From Terriglobales bacterium (lineage in GTDB: Bacteria; Acidobacteriota; Terriglobia; Terriglobales; Acidobacteriaceae), in the NCBI GenBank assembly GCA_025451215.1, contig JANWKU010000025.1, positions 1 through 34,396 of the forward strand: 34,396 bases of DNA, given 5' to 3'. The notes beneath the pieces were generated by a model. It was not told the origin of the DNA and did no database searches. It saw nothing but the letters and a program-made list of their open reading frames with translations. Made by a program: the position numbers and the translations under genes. Shown in pieces: positions 8,630-16,785 of the stretch. Within the stretch, counting starts at the first letter, position 1. The number at the start of each line of letters is the position of its first letter.

Positions 8630-9544
8630 TCATTTAGCCCTGGGGTGCGTGCGATCGTACACATCCATCACATGTTTCATGGAAAGCTGCGTGTAACGTT
8701 GCGTGGTGGAGAGCCGCTCGTGACCCAGCATTTCCTGGATCGCGCGTAGATCAGCGCCTTCCTCGAGCAGATGCGTTCCGAAAGCATGACGCAGCGTGTG
8801 CGGATGCACATCCGGCGAAAGCCCCTTGGCAACGGCGATCTTCTTGATAATTCTTCCCACGCTGCGCGTGGTAAGGCTTCCTCCGCGGTGGTTCACCAAT
8901 AGAGACTGCGTGATTTTCTTCTTTTGACCAAGCAATTGCTGGCGGGCTGGCAAATACTTGGCAAGCGCGGCTTTTACGGAATCTCCGAAAGGAACATAGC
9001 GTTCCTTTTTGCCCTTGCCGCGAATCAGGATCGCTTCCGCACTGAGTCGAATGTCGTCCGTTTGAATTCCCACCAATTCAGAGTTGCGGATCCCGCAGCC
9101 GTACAGCAGTTCGAACATTAGCTGATCGCGCTCAGGAAAAGCGGCAACCTCGCGCATTTCACTATCAAGGATGGAATTCATTTCCTCAATCGTAGGAACG
9201 CGCGGCAGTTTTTTGGGAAGCTTTGGGGTTGAAACCAGCGCGGCAGGATTCTGATGAACCACTCCCTCCTGCGCGAGCCAACGGTAGAGCGAGCGGACGG
9301 CAGCCAGAGAACGAGCAATAGAAGATTTTTCTAGCTTTTTTTCGTAGAGCTCTGAGAGAAAGCCACGGATCGTTAAGTGATCAATGTCGCGCCATTCGCG
9401 CGAACCGATGTAGGTCGCAAAATTGTAGAGATCTCCCGCATACGCTTTGATCGTGTGCGGCGACGAGTTGCGCTCGCGCAATGTGCGCAAGAATCCGTCC
9501 ACTGTTTTCTCGACCGTTGTTCGCTTGTGCTCGGATGTCGGCAT
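8630..9544 (-). CDS. xerC: Tyrosine recombinase, XerC-type
   Basis: This site-specific recombinase of 304 residues has the size and layout of XerC/XerD, which resolve chromosome dimers at dif. An N-terminal SAM-like domain ([26 protein letters not shown]) is followed by a catalytic domain with R153 (GCGIRNSEL), the RGKGKKER beta-hairpin lysine, H249 and R252 (HPHTLRH), H275 ([10 protein letters not shown]) and nucleophile Y284. The ATG at MPTSEHK is chosen; an upstream TTG would add nine residues. The gene converges on the acyltransferase fusion with 13 bp between stops and lies 107 bp downstream of a second recombinase. Which of the two is XerC and which XerD is a judgement from overall similarity and could be swapped. 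Confidence 0.82.
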   Translation of the reverse strand: MPTSEHKRTTVEKTVDGFLRTLRERNSSPHTIKAYAGDLYNFATYIGSREWRDIDHLTIRGFLSELYEKKLEKSSIARSLAAVRSLYRWLAQEGVVHQNPAALVSTPKLPKKLPRVPTIEEMNSILDSEMREVAAFPERDQLMFELLYGCGIRNSELVGIQTDDIRLSAEAILIRGKGKKERYVPFGDSVKAALAKYLPARQQLLGQKKKITQSLLVNHRGGSLTTRSVGRIIKKIAVAKGLSPDVHPHTLRHAFGTHLLEEGADLRAIQEMLGHERLSTTQRYTQLSMKHVMDVYDRTHPRAK

Positions 9545-9620
9545 ATCTTTATCAAGCTCGCATGTAGGCAATCTATATCAAAGATGTCCAGACGCCATCT
9601 GGAGAAATTAAAATCAGCCG

Positions 9621-9650
9621 CTCTCCGTGTCTCAGCGCCTCCGTGGTAAA
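9621..9650. repeat. Possible dispersed intergenic repeat (CTCCGTG...CTCCGTGG family)
   Basis: The gap between the two xer genes contains CTCTCCGTGTCTCAG followed by CGCCTCCGTGGTAAA, an imperfect internal repeat of a CTCCGTGtc/CTCCGTGGt unit. Very similar strings are, as far as I remember, scattered in intergenic DNA of several environmental phyla. I cannot test copy number here, and only this copy is in the window. Confidence 0.3.
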
Positions 9651-9651
9651 C

Positions 9652-10578
9652 CTACCCAGCCCTCTTTCTTGCCCTCGGATGGTGCTTCTGATAAACATTC
9701 TTCAATCGGTCCAGCGCCAAATGCGTATAAATCTGTGTCGTCGAAATGTCAGCGTGGCCAAGAATGGTTTGCACGGTGCGCAAGTCCGCTCCGTTCTCAA
9801 CCATATGCGTGGCGCAACTGTGGCGAAGCATGTGGGGGCTGGCATGGCGGCCCGCGGCCATAGACGCCGCACTCACCATTTGCCAAACGCGTTGCCGCGA
9901 CAATTTCTTTGCCCACCTTCCCAAAAACAAAAATGGAGAACTTTTACCAGCTGCGAGAACAGGTCTTGAATTTTTCAGATAGCCCGCCACAATCTCCTGC
10001 GAGGCCCGTCCCAAAGGCACAATTCTCTCTTTGTCGCCTTTACCGCGCACCAGCACATAACCCAACTCCAGCTTCAAGTCTTCCAACTTCACGCCAATAA
10101 TCTCGGAGACTCGCAGCGCCGCGGCATAAAACATCTCCAGCATGGCGCGGTCGCGAATCGCGAGCGCCTCGGCCTCTTTGCGGTTCGAAGTTGCACGCGG
10201 AGCTTGCAGCACACTCTCAATCTCGGCGTGCGCAAGCGATTTTGGTAGGACCTTCCATTGCTTCGGAGAGTCAATGTTAAGCGTCGGATCGTAGCTGATT
10301 TTTTTATCCAGCAATAAATACTTGTACAGATGCCTCAAAGCGGAAAGCTTCCGTCCAACGGAACGCCCGTCCATGGCATTGCCAAATAATTGTTGGATGA
10401 AATCCTTGACGTCCTCACGCCGCGCATTGCTCAGCAGGCGCTTACGTTCTTCCAGGAATTCCGCGAACTGTCCAATGTCGCTCGTGTAAGCGGAAATAGT
10501 TAGGAGAGCAAGGCCTTTCTCGATTCTCAGATAGTCGAGAAATCCGGACACTACCCGGGAGTTAGCTTCAGAAGGCAC
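9652..10578 (-). CDS. xerD: Tyrosine recombinase, XerD-type
   Basis: This is a second Xer-size recombinase, 308 residues. All catalytic positions are visible: R156 (AALRVSE), the RGKGDKER lysine, H249 and R252 (SPHMLRHSCATHMV), H275 (LGHADISTTQIYTHL) and Y284. The sequence LRHLYKYLLLDKKISYDPTLNIDSPK and the LGHADISTTQIYTH block are close to XerD consensus. The start is GTG with only a weak ribosome binding site. The gene is 107 bp upstream of the XerC-type gene on the same strand, so both halves of a dimer-resolution machine appear to be encoded together; no dif-like site was recognised nearby. The C-terminus ends in a short basic tail (HPRARKRAG). Confidence 0.85.
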   Translation of the reverse strand: MPSEANSRVVSGFLDYLRIEKGLALLTISAYTSDIGQFAEFLEERKRLLSNARREDVKDFIQQLFGNAMDGRSVGRKLSALRHLYKYLLLDKKISYDPTLNIDSPKQWKVLPKSLAHAEIESVLQAPRATSNRKEAEALAIRDRAMLEMFYAAALRVSEIIGVKLEDLKLELGYVLVRGKGDKERIVPLGRASQEIVAGYLKNSRPVLAAGKSSPFLFLGRWAKKLSRQRVWQMVSAASMAAGRHASPHMLRHSCATHMVENGADLRTVQTILGHADISTTQIYTHLALDRLKNVYQKHHPRARKRAG

Positions 10579-10659
10579 AATCTAGAAATACCGTTATCGG
10601 ACATTCGTGAGAAGTGTTATGGATGGTGCAAACACCCGGAATTCAAGCTAACGAAGCAC

Positions 10660-11382
10660 TTACCCATTCCCCGCGCCCACTTCCCTCAGGACCTCTACCG
10701 CATAGATCGCCCCCTGCGGCGTCTCTTCATGCTTGAAATACGCAAACACGTCGCGCCCCACGCCCAAATGTTCCCGCAGCCGCCCAACCATTTGTTTACG
10801 TTCTTCCGCCGAATATTCTGGTTTGCGATACCGGTAGTAAGCGAAGTCAGCGGTCACTACATCGGGCGTAACTCGCTCTTCGGTTTCCGCCACACACAAT
10901 GCCCGATTATGTTTCTTGAGCAGATCGAAAATCTGGTCCGTGAACCATGACTCATGACGAAACTCGAAAGCAGCCGTCACGCCGCGCGGCACCACCCCAA
11001 GAAATTCTTCGAGGACCGCAACATCCACCTTCATATTTGGCGGGAGCTGGAAAAGTATCGGCCCCATCTTACCTGCCTCAGCAAGTGGCGCAACCGTATT
11101 CATAAAACGCGGCAAGAAATCTTCGGTTTTCTTGAGACGCTTGATGTGCGTGATTACCTGATGGGCTTTGATGCCAAAGCGAAAATTCGCTGGAGTCTCC
11201 GCGATCCACTTGGCAACCGTGGTTTCTTTGACCAATTGCCGGAAGGTGAAGTTCACCTCGACTGTATTGAGCTGTGTCGAGTAGTACTGCAGAAAATTCT
11301 TTTGCGCCAGCTTTGCAGGATAAAAGTCAGGCTTCCAGCCCGCATAAGCCCATCCGGAAGTTCCCACATGAAGTTGCGCCAT
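10660..11382 (-). CDS. DUF72 family protein (YecE-like)
   Basis: This 240-residue soluble protein starts LHVGTSGWAYAGWKPDFYPAKL, the hallmark opening of the DUF72 TIM-barrel-like family, followed by YSTQLNTVEVNFTFRQL, FRFGIKAHQVITHIKRL, GPILFQLPPNM and FAYFKHEETPQGA. The biochemical function of the family is not established. The gene sits 24 bp downstream of the LigD-type polymerase and upstream of xerD on the same strand, so co-transcription with DNA-transaction genes is plausible. Such DUF72-LigD neighbourhoods are suggestive but prove no shared role. Confidence 0.88.
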   Translation of the reverse strand: MAQLHVGTSGWAYAGWKPDFYPAKLAQKNFLQYYSTQLNTVEVNFTFRQLVKETTVAKWIAETPANFRFGIKAHQVITHIKRLKKTEDFLPRFMNTVAPLAEAGKMGPILFQLPPNMKVDVAVLEEFLGVVPRGVTAAFEFRHESWFTDQIFDLLKKHNRALCVAETEERVTPDVVTADFAYYRYRKPEYSAEERKQMVGRLREHLGVGRDVFAYFKHEETPQGAIYAVEVLREVGAGNG

Positions 11383-11406
11383 AAAATATTCGAATCGTCA
11401 CGGTCA

Positions 11407-12471
11407 TTATAACTTTCGCGATTTCTTGACGGCAGTGCGGCGCGGCTTAGGCTTATCTTTCGGTCTCTTTCGCAAAGGCTTTTCCGGCTGAGCAGCCAAG
11501 TCCAGTCCAGCCTTAATGGACTCCGCTTTGGACTCCTGTATGCCAGCTAGTTTCGGCAACTTCTGCTTTAGCTCAAGGACTGGCGCAAATAAATCTCCTA
11601 ACTTATCCACGCGCTTCAACACTTGTTCGGATTCGAAGCGCAGCAGGTTAGGATCTTTCTTCTTCAAAGCCTGCTCCACTTCATCCCAACTGACTGGAGT
11701 GGAAACTGTAGGCTTTTCACGCGCGCGCAACGAATACACCGCAATCGTAGTTTTGTGCTCATCGTTTTGGCTCCAGTCCACAAGCACTTTGCCGGTACGT
11801 AACGCTTTTTTCATGTCGGAAACTACAAGCTCCCGATGTTCGTCTTCCAATAATCGGGCCAGAGCATGGGCGAAGGGTTTGGTTTCATCATAAGAAGTCG
11901 GCGAATTAAGCGGTACGTAGATTTGCAGGCCCTTCGATCCAGATGTCTTTGGAAAACTCTGCAGTCCAAATCGCTCAAATATTTCCCGTAACCAAAATCC
12001 AACCTGGCAACACTGCACAATGTTCGCCGGAGCGCCAGGGTCCAGATCAAACACCATCATGGGAGGAGACGCAATGTTCTTCGCCCTCGAAAGCGAAGGA
12101 TGCAACTCAATTCCAGCCAGGTTCGCTACCCACACTACTGTTGCCAAATCATTCGCCAGAATGTAATTCACATCACGACTGTTACCTTCACTCCAAATGG
12201 GAGCCGTCTTCACCCAGTCGGGCCGATGTTTGGTCGCGTTTTTTTCAAAGAAAAATTCGCTGTCCACGCCATTTGGATAGCGCTTCAACGTCAGCGGACG
12301 CCCGGCAAGGTGTGGCACAAGCACCGGCGCAATGCGTGCATAGTAGTCAATCACTTGTCCTTTGGTGAACTTCGCAGCCGGGTAAAGGACTTTTTCCAGG
12401 TTGGAGAGGGTCAACCGCTTGTCTTGAATTTGCACAACAGTTGAATCGCTCAAGCATCCTCCAGAGGCCAT
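11407..12471 (-). CDS. Stand-alone LigD polymerase domain (NHEJ primase-polymerase)
   Basis: This 354-residue protein matches the polymerase domain of bacterial DNA ligase D, which adds (ribo)nucleotides at double-strand breaks during Ku-dependent end joining. It opens LTLSNLEKVLYP and has LKRYPNGVDSEFFFEKNA, the metal-binding DLD at 142-144, SGSKGLQIYVPL at about 177-188 and VDWSQND with the third aspartate at about 232. The usual histidine of SGxKGLH is glutamine here (Q183). No ligase or nuclease domain is attached and no Ku gene is in the window. A lysine/arginine/proline-rich tail fills residues 331-354. The frame stays open 102 codons further upstream, but that stretch is unlike any LigD, overlaps the divergent gene and is rejected in favour of the ATG at MASGG. 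Confidence 0.85.
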   Translation of the reverse strand: MASGGCLSDSTVVQIQDKRLTLSNLEKVLYPAAKFTKGQVIDYYARIAPVLVPHLAGRPLTLKRYPNGVDSEFFFEKNATKHRPDWVKTAPIWSEGNSRDVNYILANDLATVVWVANLAGIELHPSLSRAKNIASPPMMVFDLDPGAPANIVQCCQVGFWLREIFERFGLQSFPKTSGSKGLQIYVPLNSPTSYDETKPFAHALARLLEDEHRELVVSDMKKALRTGKVLVDWSQNDEHKTTIAVYSLRAREKPTVSTPVSWDEVEQALKKKDPNLLRFESEQVLKRVDKLGDLFAPVLELKQKLPKLAGIQESKAESIKAGLDLAAQPEKPLRKRPKDKPKPRRTAVKKSRKL

Positions 12472-12573
12472 GCCAAAAGCGGGCGGTCGCGTCACACAGT
12501 ATAGTTCCCGACCCAGTCGTCCTTTGGATGCAAACGGCCTGCAAAGTGATGATCTGCCTTTCCGAAGCCACTT

Positions 12574-12921
12574 ATGACAAAATCCCCTGATATGACCACG
12601 ATCATCCTGCTCACCATTTCGAACATTTTCATGACCTTCGCCTGGTACGGGCATTTGAAATACCGCGAAGCACCCCTGCTCCAGGTCATCGTAATCAGCT
12701 GGGGAATTGCGTTTTTCGAATACTGCTTCCAGGTGCCGGCAAACCGCATTGGATCGTACCAATTCAGCGCGGCGCAATTAAAGACGATTCAGGAGGTCAT
12801 CACACTCTCGGTATTTTCCGTGTTTTCCGTTTTGTACCTTAAGGAACCGATCAAGTGGAATTACATTGCCGGATTCGGGATGATCGTGCTCGCGGTATTT
12901 GTGATTTTCAAGAAATGGTAA
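12574..12921 (+). CDS. Small multidrug/metabolite-type membrane protein, DUF486 family
   Basis: This 115-residue integral membrane protein has about four hydrophobic helices: IILLTISNIFMTFAWY, LLQVIVISWGIAFFEYCF, ITLSVFSVFSVLYL and IAGFGMIVLAVFVIF. The sequences NIFMTFAWYGHLK and FEYCFQVPANRIGS are characteristic of DUF486, a family of short DMT-like proteins without an assigned substrate. Translation may instead start six codons later at MTTIILL (12592), which matches the usual N-terminus better; neither start has a good ribosome binding site. The gene is divergent from the LigD-type gene and converges on recN with a 29-bp gap. Confidence 0.85.
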   Translation: MTKSPDMTTIILLTISNIFMTFAWYGHLKYREAPLLQVIVISWGIAFFEYCFQVPANRIGSYQFSAAQLKTIQEVITLSVFSVFSVLYLKEPIKWNYIAGFGMIVLAVFVIFKKW

Positions 12922-12950
12922 GCGAAATGCGAAGACGGAGCGCGAGTACT

Positions 12951-14651
12951 TCAGGCGTTGGTTTTGATCATCTGTTCGGCATGTTTAATGGAAGTTTCCG
13001 TCAATTTTGCTCCACTCAGCATGCGAGCCACTTCTTCGGTGCGCTCTTCCCCGGTAATCAGGCGAACGGACGTCTTCGTTTTTCCGGAAGAGGTCTTTTT
13101 CTCAATTACATAGTGATGGTCGGCAAAGGTCGCGATTTGCGGCAAATGCGTCACGCACAAAACCTGATTCGCCCGCGAAAGGGCCTTCAATTTTTTTCCT
13201 ACGGCTTCCGCGGCGCGACCACCAATGCCGATATCAATTTCGTCGAAAATCAGCGTTCTCTGCGCGCCCGAACTCTTCTTGCCTTTGCCGGAACCAGCTT
13301 CCACGCTCGCCTTCAAGGCCAGCATGACTCGAGACAACTCTCCGCCGGAAGCGATCTGCTCCAACGGACGCATCGGTTCACCGGGATTAGTGGCAATCAG
13401 ATACACGACTTCGTCAAATCCGGCGGATGTCCAATGAATTTCCTCGTCCGTGCCGCTCACTTCGATATGGAAGCTGGACTTCATCGCCAGGTCATTAATT
13501 TCCGCCTCGACCACTTTTTCCAGTTTGCGCGCGGCTTCGTACCGCTTCTTCGAAAGCGACCGCGCAACCTGCAGATAACCCTCGCCCGCAGCCGCGAGTT
13601 CCGCGCGAAGTTTGCGCAGCACCTCGTCTTTATTTTCCATCTCGGAAAGCTTCCGGCTCAGCTCTTCTCCCAAATGAATCACATCTTCGAGCGTCGGACC
13701 GTATTTGCGTTTTAATCGATCCAGCAACGCCAGCCGGTCTTCCACCTCGGTAAGGTGTTCTGGCGAAGCTTCAATTCCACCCGCATAATCACGCAAGCCA
13801 GCGCCTACATCTTCCACGCTAATGCGGGCAGAATCCAGGGCAGAGAGCGCCTCCTGGAACTTGGGCTCGTAGCGGGCAAGTTCTTCAATGTGTTTTTGGG
13901 CGGCCCGTAACGTGGATGAAGTGGACCCGCTTCCCTCATACAGTAGGTCGAACGACTGCATGGCGGCGCCATAAATCTTTTCGGCATTAGCAAGGACGCG
14001 CTTTTCAGCCTCCAGCCGCTCATCTTCTCCGGGTAGGAGTTTGGCTCCTTCAATCTCTTGCTTTTGAAATGTCCACAAGTCTAATAATTTCGTCCGGTCT
14101 TGCTCCTCTTGCTCCAACTCTGCAATGCGACCCACAATTCCCTTCCACTGCGCGAAAACTTTGTTTACTGCCTCCAGTTGCGTGCCCGCGTATTCGTCGA
14201 GAAGATGCAGCCGGGCCGCCGCATCAAACGACAGCAAGGACTCATTTTGCGCGTGAATGTTAGCCAAATGCGAGGCTAACTGCTTTAACACAGAAACAGT
14301 GGCAGGCTGATTGTTGACAAAAACGCGCCCTTTACCGCCCAGGCTGATTTCGCGGCGCAGAATGATGGAATTGTCGTCGGAATTTACATCCAGACCATTC
14401 TCTTCAAGAATTTTGCCAATGATTTTTTCAGCCCAGCCCTCGGCCTCGAACACCGCCGCCACGATAGCCTTCTCGGCACCCGCACGGATAACGTCACTCG
14501 AGGCTTTTTCGCCCAGAAGAAGGGCCAAGGCGTCTATCAGGATGGACTTGCCAGCGCCGGTTTCGCCAGTCAGCAGATTCAGGCCAGCAGAAAACTCAAC
14601 CGCTACATTGTCAATGACCGCGTAATTTTCGAGCCGCAGTTCAACTAGCAC
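12951..14651 (-). CDS. recN: DNA repair protein RecN
   Basis: RecN is an SMC-like ATPase that acts early in double-strand break repair. From the chosen GTG start it has 566 residues, close to the usual length of about 555. The N-terminus VELRLENYAVIDNVAVEF and Walker A GETGAGKS (29-36) are typical. The middle is two coiled-coil arms. The C-terminal half has the signature ASGGELSRVMLALK and Walker B LIFDEIDIGIGG, followed by VLCVTHLPQIATFADHH. The frame is open 15 codons further up to another GTG, but those residues are not part of the family. The gene is preceded on the same strand by the PRC-barrel gene, from which a strong terminator separates it. Confidence 0.95.
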   Translation of the reverse strand: MLVELRLENYAVIDNVAVEFSAGLNLLTGETGAGKSILIDALALLLGEKASSDVIRAGAEKAIVAAVFEAEGWAEKIIGKILEENGLDVNSDDNSIILRREISLGGKGRVFVNNQPATVSVLKQLASHLANIHAQNESLLSFDAAARLHLLDEYAGTQLEAVNKVFAQWKGIVGRIAELEQEEQDRTKLLDLWTFQKQEIEGAKLLPGEDERLEAEKRVLANAEKIYGAAMQSFDLLYEGSGSTSSTLRAAQKHIEELARYEPKFQEALSALDSARISVEDVGAGLRDYAGGIEASPEHLTEVEDRLALLDRLKRKYGPTLEDVIHLGEELSRKLSEMENKDEVLRKLRAELAAAGEGYLQVARSLSKKRYEAARKLEKVVEAEINDLAMKSSFHIEVSGTDEEIHWTSAGFDEVVYLIATNPGEPMRPLEQIASGGELSRVMLALKASVEAGSGKGKKSSGAQRTLIFDEIDIGIGGRAAEAVGKKLKALSRANQVLCVTHLPQIATFADHHYVIEKKTSSGKTKTSVRLITGEERTEEVARMLSGAKLTETSIKHAEQMIKTNA

Positions 14652-14745
14652 GGAGATCCCGGTCGCAGATGTTTTGCCAGATCGCGTCCGGCGCACATTC
14701 TACGAAAACTGAGCGCAGCATAGCATGGACGCCAAAGAGAGCCCA

Positions 14746-14772
14746 CAAGAAAAAGCCGCGGTTCTCCGCGGC
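14746..14772 (-). terminator. Factor-independent terminator of the PRC-barrel gene
   Basis: On the minus strand, GCCGCGG and CCGCGGC form a perfect 7-bp GC stem around a 4-nt AGAA loop, followed immediately by TTTTTCTT. It lies 28 bp beyond the stop of the PRC-barrel gene and isolates it from recN. Confidence 0.9.
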
Positions 14773-14799
14773 CTCTATTGTTGAGCCTTGTTGACGTTC

Positions 14800-15477
14800 C
14801 TAGCTGGCCTTCCTCCGCTCGTCCCGCTCTCGGTCCGAGGCGGTTTCTGAGCCGGTCGTCCGGTTGCAGGTCACACAACCAGTGGTCACTTCCCTCCGTC
14901 GTTGTCGCAGGCTGTCCTCAAAAGATAACCACCGTTGCCCGGCTCCGGTCGAACTGGGTGAAATTTCCGCTTGATTCCCAGATGGCACCAACCTTTCCGG
15001 GGTTACATCGAGCACGGGCTGCCGCGTACCAGCAAAAGACGAACCAGTATCGGGAGGAACTTCATCATCGGTCGGCGTCACATTATGATCGCTGCCCGCG
15101 CGATGTTGCACTTCATTGCCCTCCCACACCGCGCTGTACGCTTCCTCGTAATTGTCCCAGCTTTCTTCAGATCCGACCGCATTCTCGTCATAAGCTGGAA
15201 ATGTTTCAATCTGTTCTTTGGTTAAGGCTGCCTGGTAATCGCCCTCATGCTTCCCGGACGGATTAAGTCGGGAGGAAGGAACGATAAACTTTTTGCTCGA
15301 GAGCCAGCCGCCGGTATCCACGACCGCGTAATGAATGTCCCCAGAAGAGTGATCAAAGATTACGTCGTCAATTTTGCCAAGTTTCTCATCGTTGAGGCCA
15401 TAAAGGACGGCGCCGCGAATATCATCGGCGTCTCCTTCGCTGAACCGGAACGATTTTAGCGTGCCGAAATGTGCCAT
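14800..15477 (-). CDS. PRC-barrel domain protein
   Basis: This protein has 225 residues. Residues 1 to about 75 are a PRC-barrel domain (IRGAVLYGLNDEKLGKIDDVIFDHSSGDIHYAVVDTGGW), a small beta-barrel found in photosynthetic reaction centre H subunits, RimM and many stress or envelope proteins. Residues 80-225 are acidic, then serine/threonine-rich and finally charged and probably disordered, with one CVTC pair near the C-terminus. No membrane helix or signal peptide is seen. The start is set by GGAGG five nt upstream of the ATG at MAHFGTLK; an ATG three bases earlier is in frame but too close. The gene is divergent from the tol operon. Proteins of this type are common in Acidobacteriota; their role is unknown. 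Confidence 0.82.
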   Translation of the reverse strand: MAHFGTLKSFRFSEGDADDIRGAVLYGLNDEKLGKIDDVIFDHSSGDIHYAVVDTGGWLSSKKFIVPSSRLNPSGKHEGDYQAALTKEQIETFPAYDENAVGSEESWDNYEEAYSAVWEGNEVQHRAGSDHNVTPTDDEVPPDTGSSFAGTRQPVLDVTPERLVPSGNQAEISPSSTGAGQRWLSFEDSLRQRRREVTTGCVTCNRTTGSETASDRERDERRKAS

Positions 15478-15605
15478 CATTGCCTCCAAAATATGTTTTT
15501 CTCGTACGAATCTAGAGCTTAGATGCCTGCCCTAACGAGTGCGTTTTTTAACAAAATACGTTGATGGATGGGATTCGCCTCGCCAGAATTGTCCTTACAT
15601 TGTTC

Positions 15606-15611
15606 TATAAT
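15606..15611 (+). promoter_or_regulatory. -10-like box of the tol-pal operon
   Basis: A perfect TATAAT ends 5 nt before the GTG start of tolQ. No -35 hexamer with proper spacing is visible. If used, the transcript would begin at or next to the GTG, or the true start is the ATG seven codons later (15638). Confidence 0.4.
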
Positions 15612-15616
15612 TTCCA

Positions 15617-16360
15617 GTGGCCATTTTTCTTAATACGATGTATTTCCATTCCTTGCTGGCATTCTTCGTTGGCGGCGAAATTCTCGACTTAGTGAACGAA
15701 ACCGGTCCTGTCGCCAAGGTTGTTCTCCTCATTCTGCTGGCCTTCAGCTTGATTTCCTGGGCCATCATCCTCTCCAAATGGGGGCTTTTGCGGCGGGCCC
15801 GAGTTCAAAGTGGACGCTTCTCTCGTGCTTTCCGTAAAGCGCGCCAACTCCAAGACGTCAGCTCCGTAGCCGAGCAGTTCAAACCAAGTCCGCTCGTGGG
15901 CGTCTTCGAGAGTGGCTTTGACGAGTACAAGCGTCAGGTAGGCAATGGAGGAATGCTGAAGAACTTAGTCTCTATTCAGCGCGCCATGCAGATCGCGGTT
16001 TCCGAGGAAATCTCGCGCTTCGAGCGCAACCTTCCGTGGCTGGCAATTACCGCCGCTGTCACGCCGTTTATTGGCCTGTTTGGAACGGTTTGGGGAATTA
16101 TTGACGCCTTCCACGGCCTGGGCGCGGCTGGGGCAGCCACTCTGCGTGCCGTGGCTCCCGGAATTTCAGAAGCCTTAATCACAACCGCCGCCGGTCTTGC
16201 AGCAGCCATCCCAGCCGTGATTGCTTATAACCTGATCGGCAGTTCCATACGCGATTTTGCTGCTCGGGGTGATGATTTTTCTTTAGAAATGCTGAACGCT
16301 GTTGAATCTCTCCACCCCCAGGCAAGCTATCGCGCTGATGTTCCAGAGGTACGCCGGTAA
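15617..16360 (+). CDS. tolQ: TolQ/ExbB-family proton channel subunit
   Basis: TolQ is the inner-membrane stator subunit that, with TolR, uses the proton motive force to energise TolA. The protein has 247 residues with three helices: about 33-55 (VVLLILLAFSLISWAIILSKW), about 141-165 (LPWLAITAAVTPFIGLFGTVWGII) and about 185-208 (ITTAAGLAAAIPAVIAYNLI). The stretch TPFIGLFGTVWGII and the AL(I)TTAAGLAAAIPA block are the family signature. Family and context (tolR, tolB, pal downstream) support TolQ over ExbB. The start is GTG; an ATG at 15638 is an alternative. The stop overlaps the tolR ATG by one base. Confidence 0.93.
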   Translation: MAIFLNTMYFHSLLAFFVGGEILDLVNETGPVAKVVLLILLAFSLISWAIILSKWGLLRRARVQSGRFSRAFRKARQLQDVSSVAEQFKPSPLVGVFESGFDEYKRQVGNGGMLKNLVSIQRAMQIAVSEEISRFERNLPWLAITAAVTPFIGLFGTVWGIIDAFHGLGAAGAATLRAVAPGISEALITTAAGLAAAIPAVIAYNLIGSSIRDFAARGDDFSLEMLNAVESLHPQASYRADVPEVRR

Positions 16361-16785
16361 TGGCCTTCACGGCTGCCAACGGACGCACCCAGAGCTCGCT
16401 CGCCGATATCAACATTACGCCGCTTGTGGATGTCGTCCTTGTGCTTTTGATCATCTTTATGGTCACCGCGCCCGTCCTTCAATCAGGCATCGAGGTCAAC
16501 GTTCCCAAGACCCGCAGCGTGAAGGAAATCACCCAGGAGCGGTTGGTGATCAGCATTAACAAGGAACAGCGGGTGTTTCTGGGAAACGATCCCATCAACA
16601 TCAATGAGATCGGCGACAAACTGCGGCAGAAGATCCGCGATCCTCAGAACCAGTCCATTTTTGTTCGCGCCGATGAAGACGTTCCTTTCGGAGCTTTTGC
16701 CACCGTCATGGATGCCGTGAAGCAATCCGGCATTACAAATGTGAGTATTGTCACTCAACCGTTGGAATCTCATGGCAAGCGCTGA
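16360..16785 (+). CDS. tolR: TolR/ExbD-family protein
   Basis: This is the second stator subunit, 141 residues. A short cytoplasmic segment (SSLADINITPLVDVV) leads into a single helix at about 22-40. D24 in the helix is the proton-carrying aspartate equivalent to TolR Asp23. The periplasmic part (VNVPKTRSVKEITQERLVISINKEQRVFLGNDPININ ... VFVRADEDVPFGAFATVMDAVKQSGITNVSIVTQPL pattern) is the standard ExbD/TolR domain. TolQ and TolR coding regions touch by one base, and the TolA start lies 14 bp inside the tolR end, so the three are translationally linked. Confidence 0.93.
   Translation: MAFTAANGRTQSSLADINITPLVDVVLVLLIIFMVTAPVLQSGIEVNVPKTRSVKEITQERLVISINKEQRVFLGNDPININEIGDKLRQKIRDPQNQSIFVRADEDVPFGAFATVMDAVKQSGITNVSIVTQPLESHGKR

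Noticed and set aside
12472..12777. 102-codon upstream extension of the LigD-type gene
   Set aside because: The residues resemble no LigD protein and the DNA is occupied by the divergent DUF486 gene, which has clear membrane helices.
12855..13715. 286-codon plus-strand open frame opposite recN
   Set aside because: It is antisense to a clear RecN and its translation has no recognisable domain; codon bias of the real gene keeps the opposite frame open.
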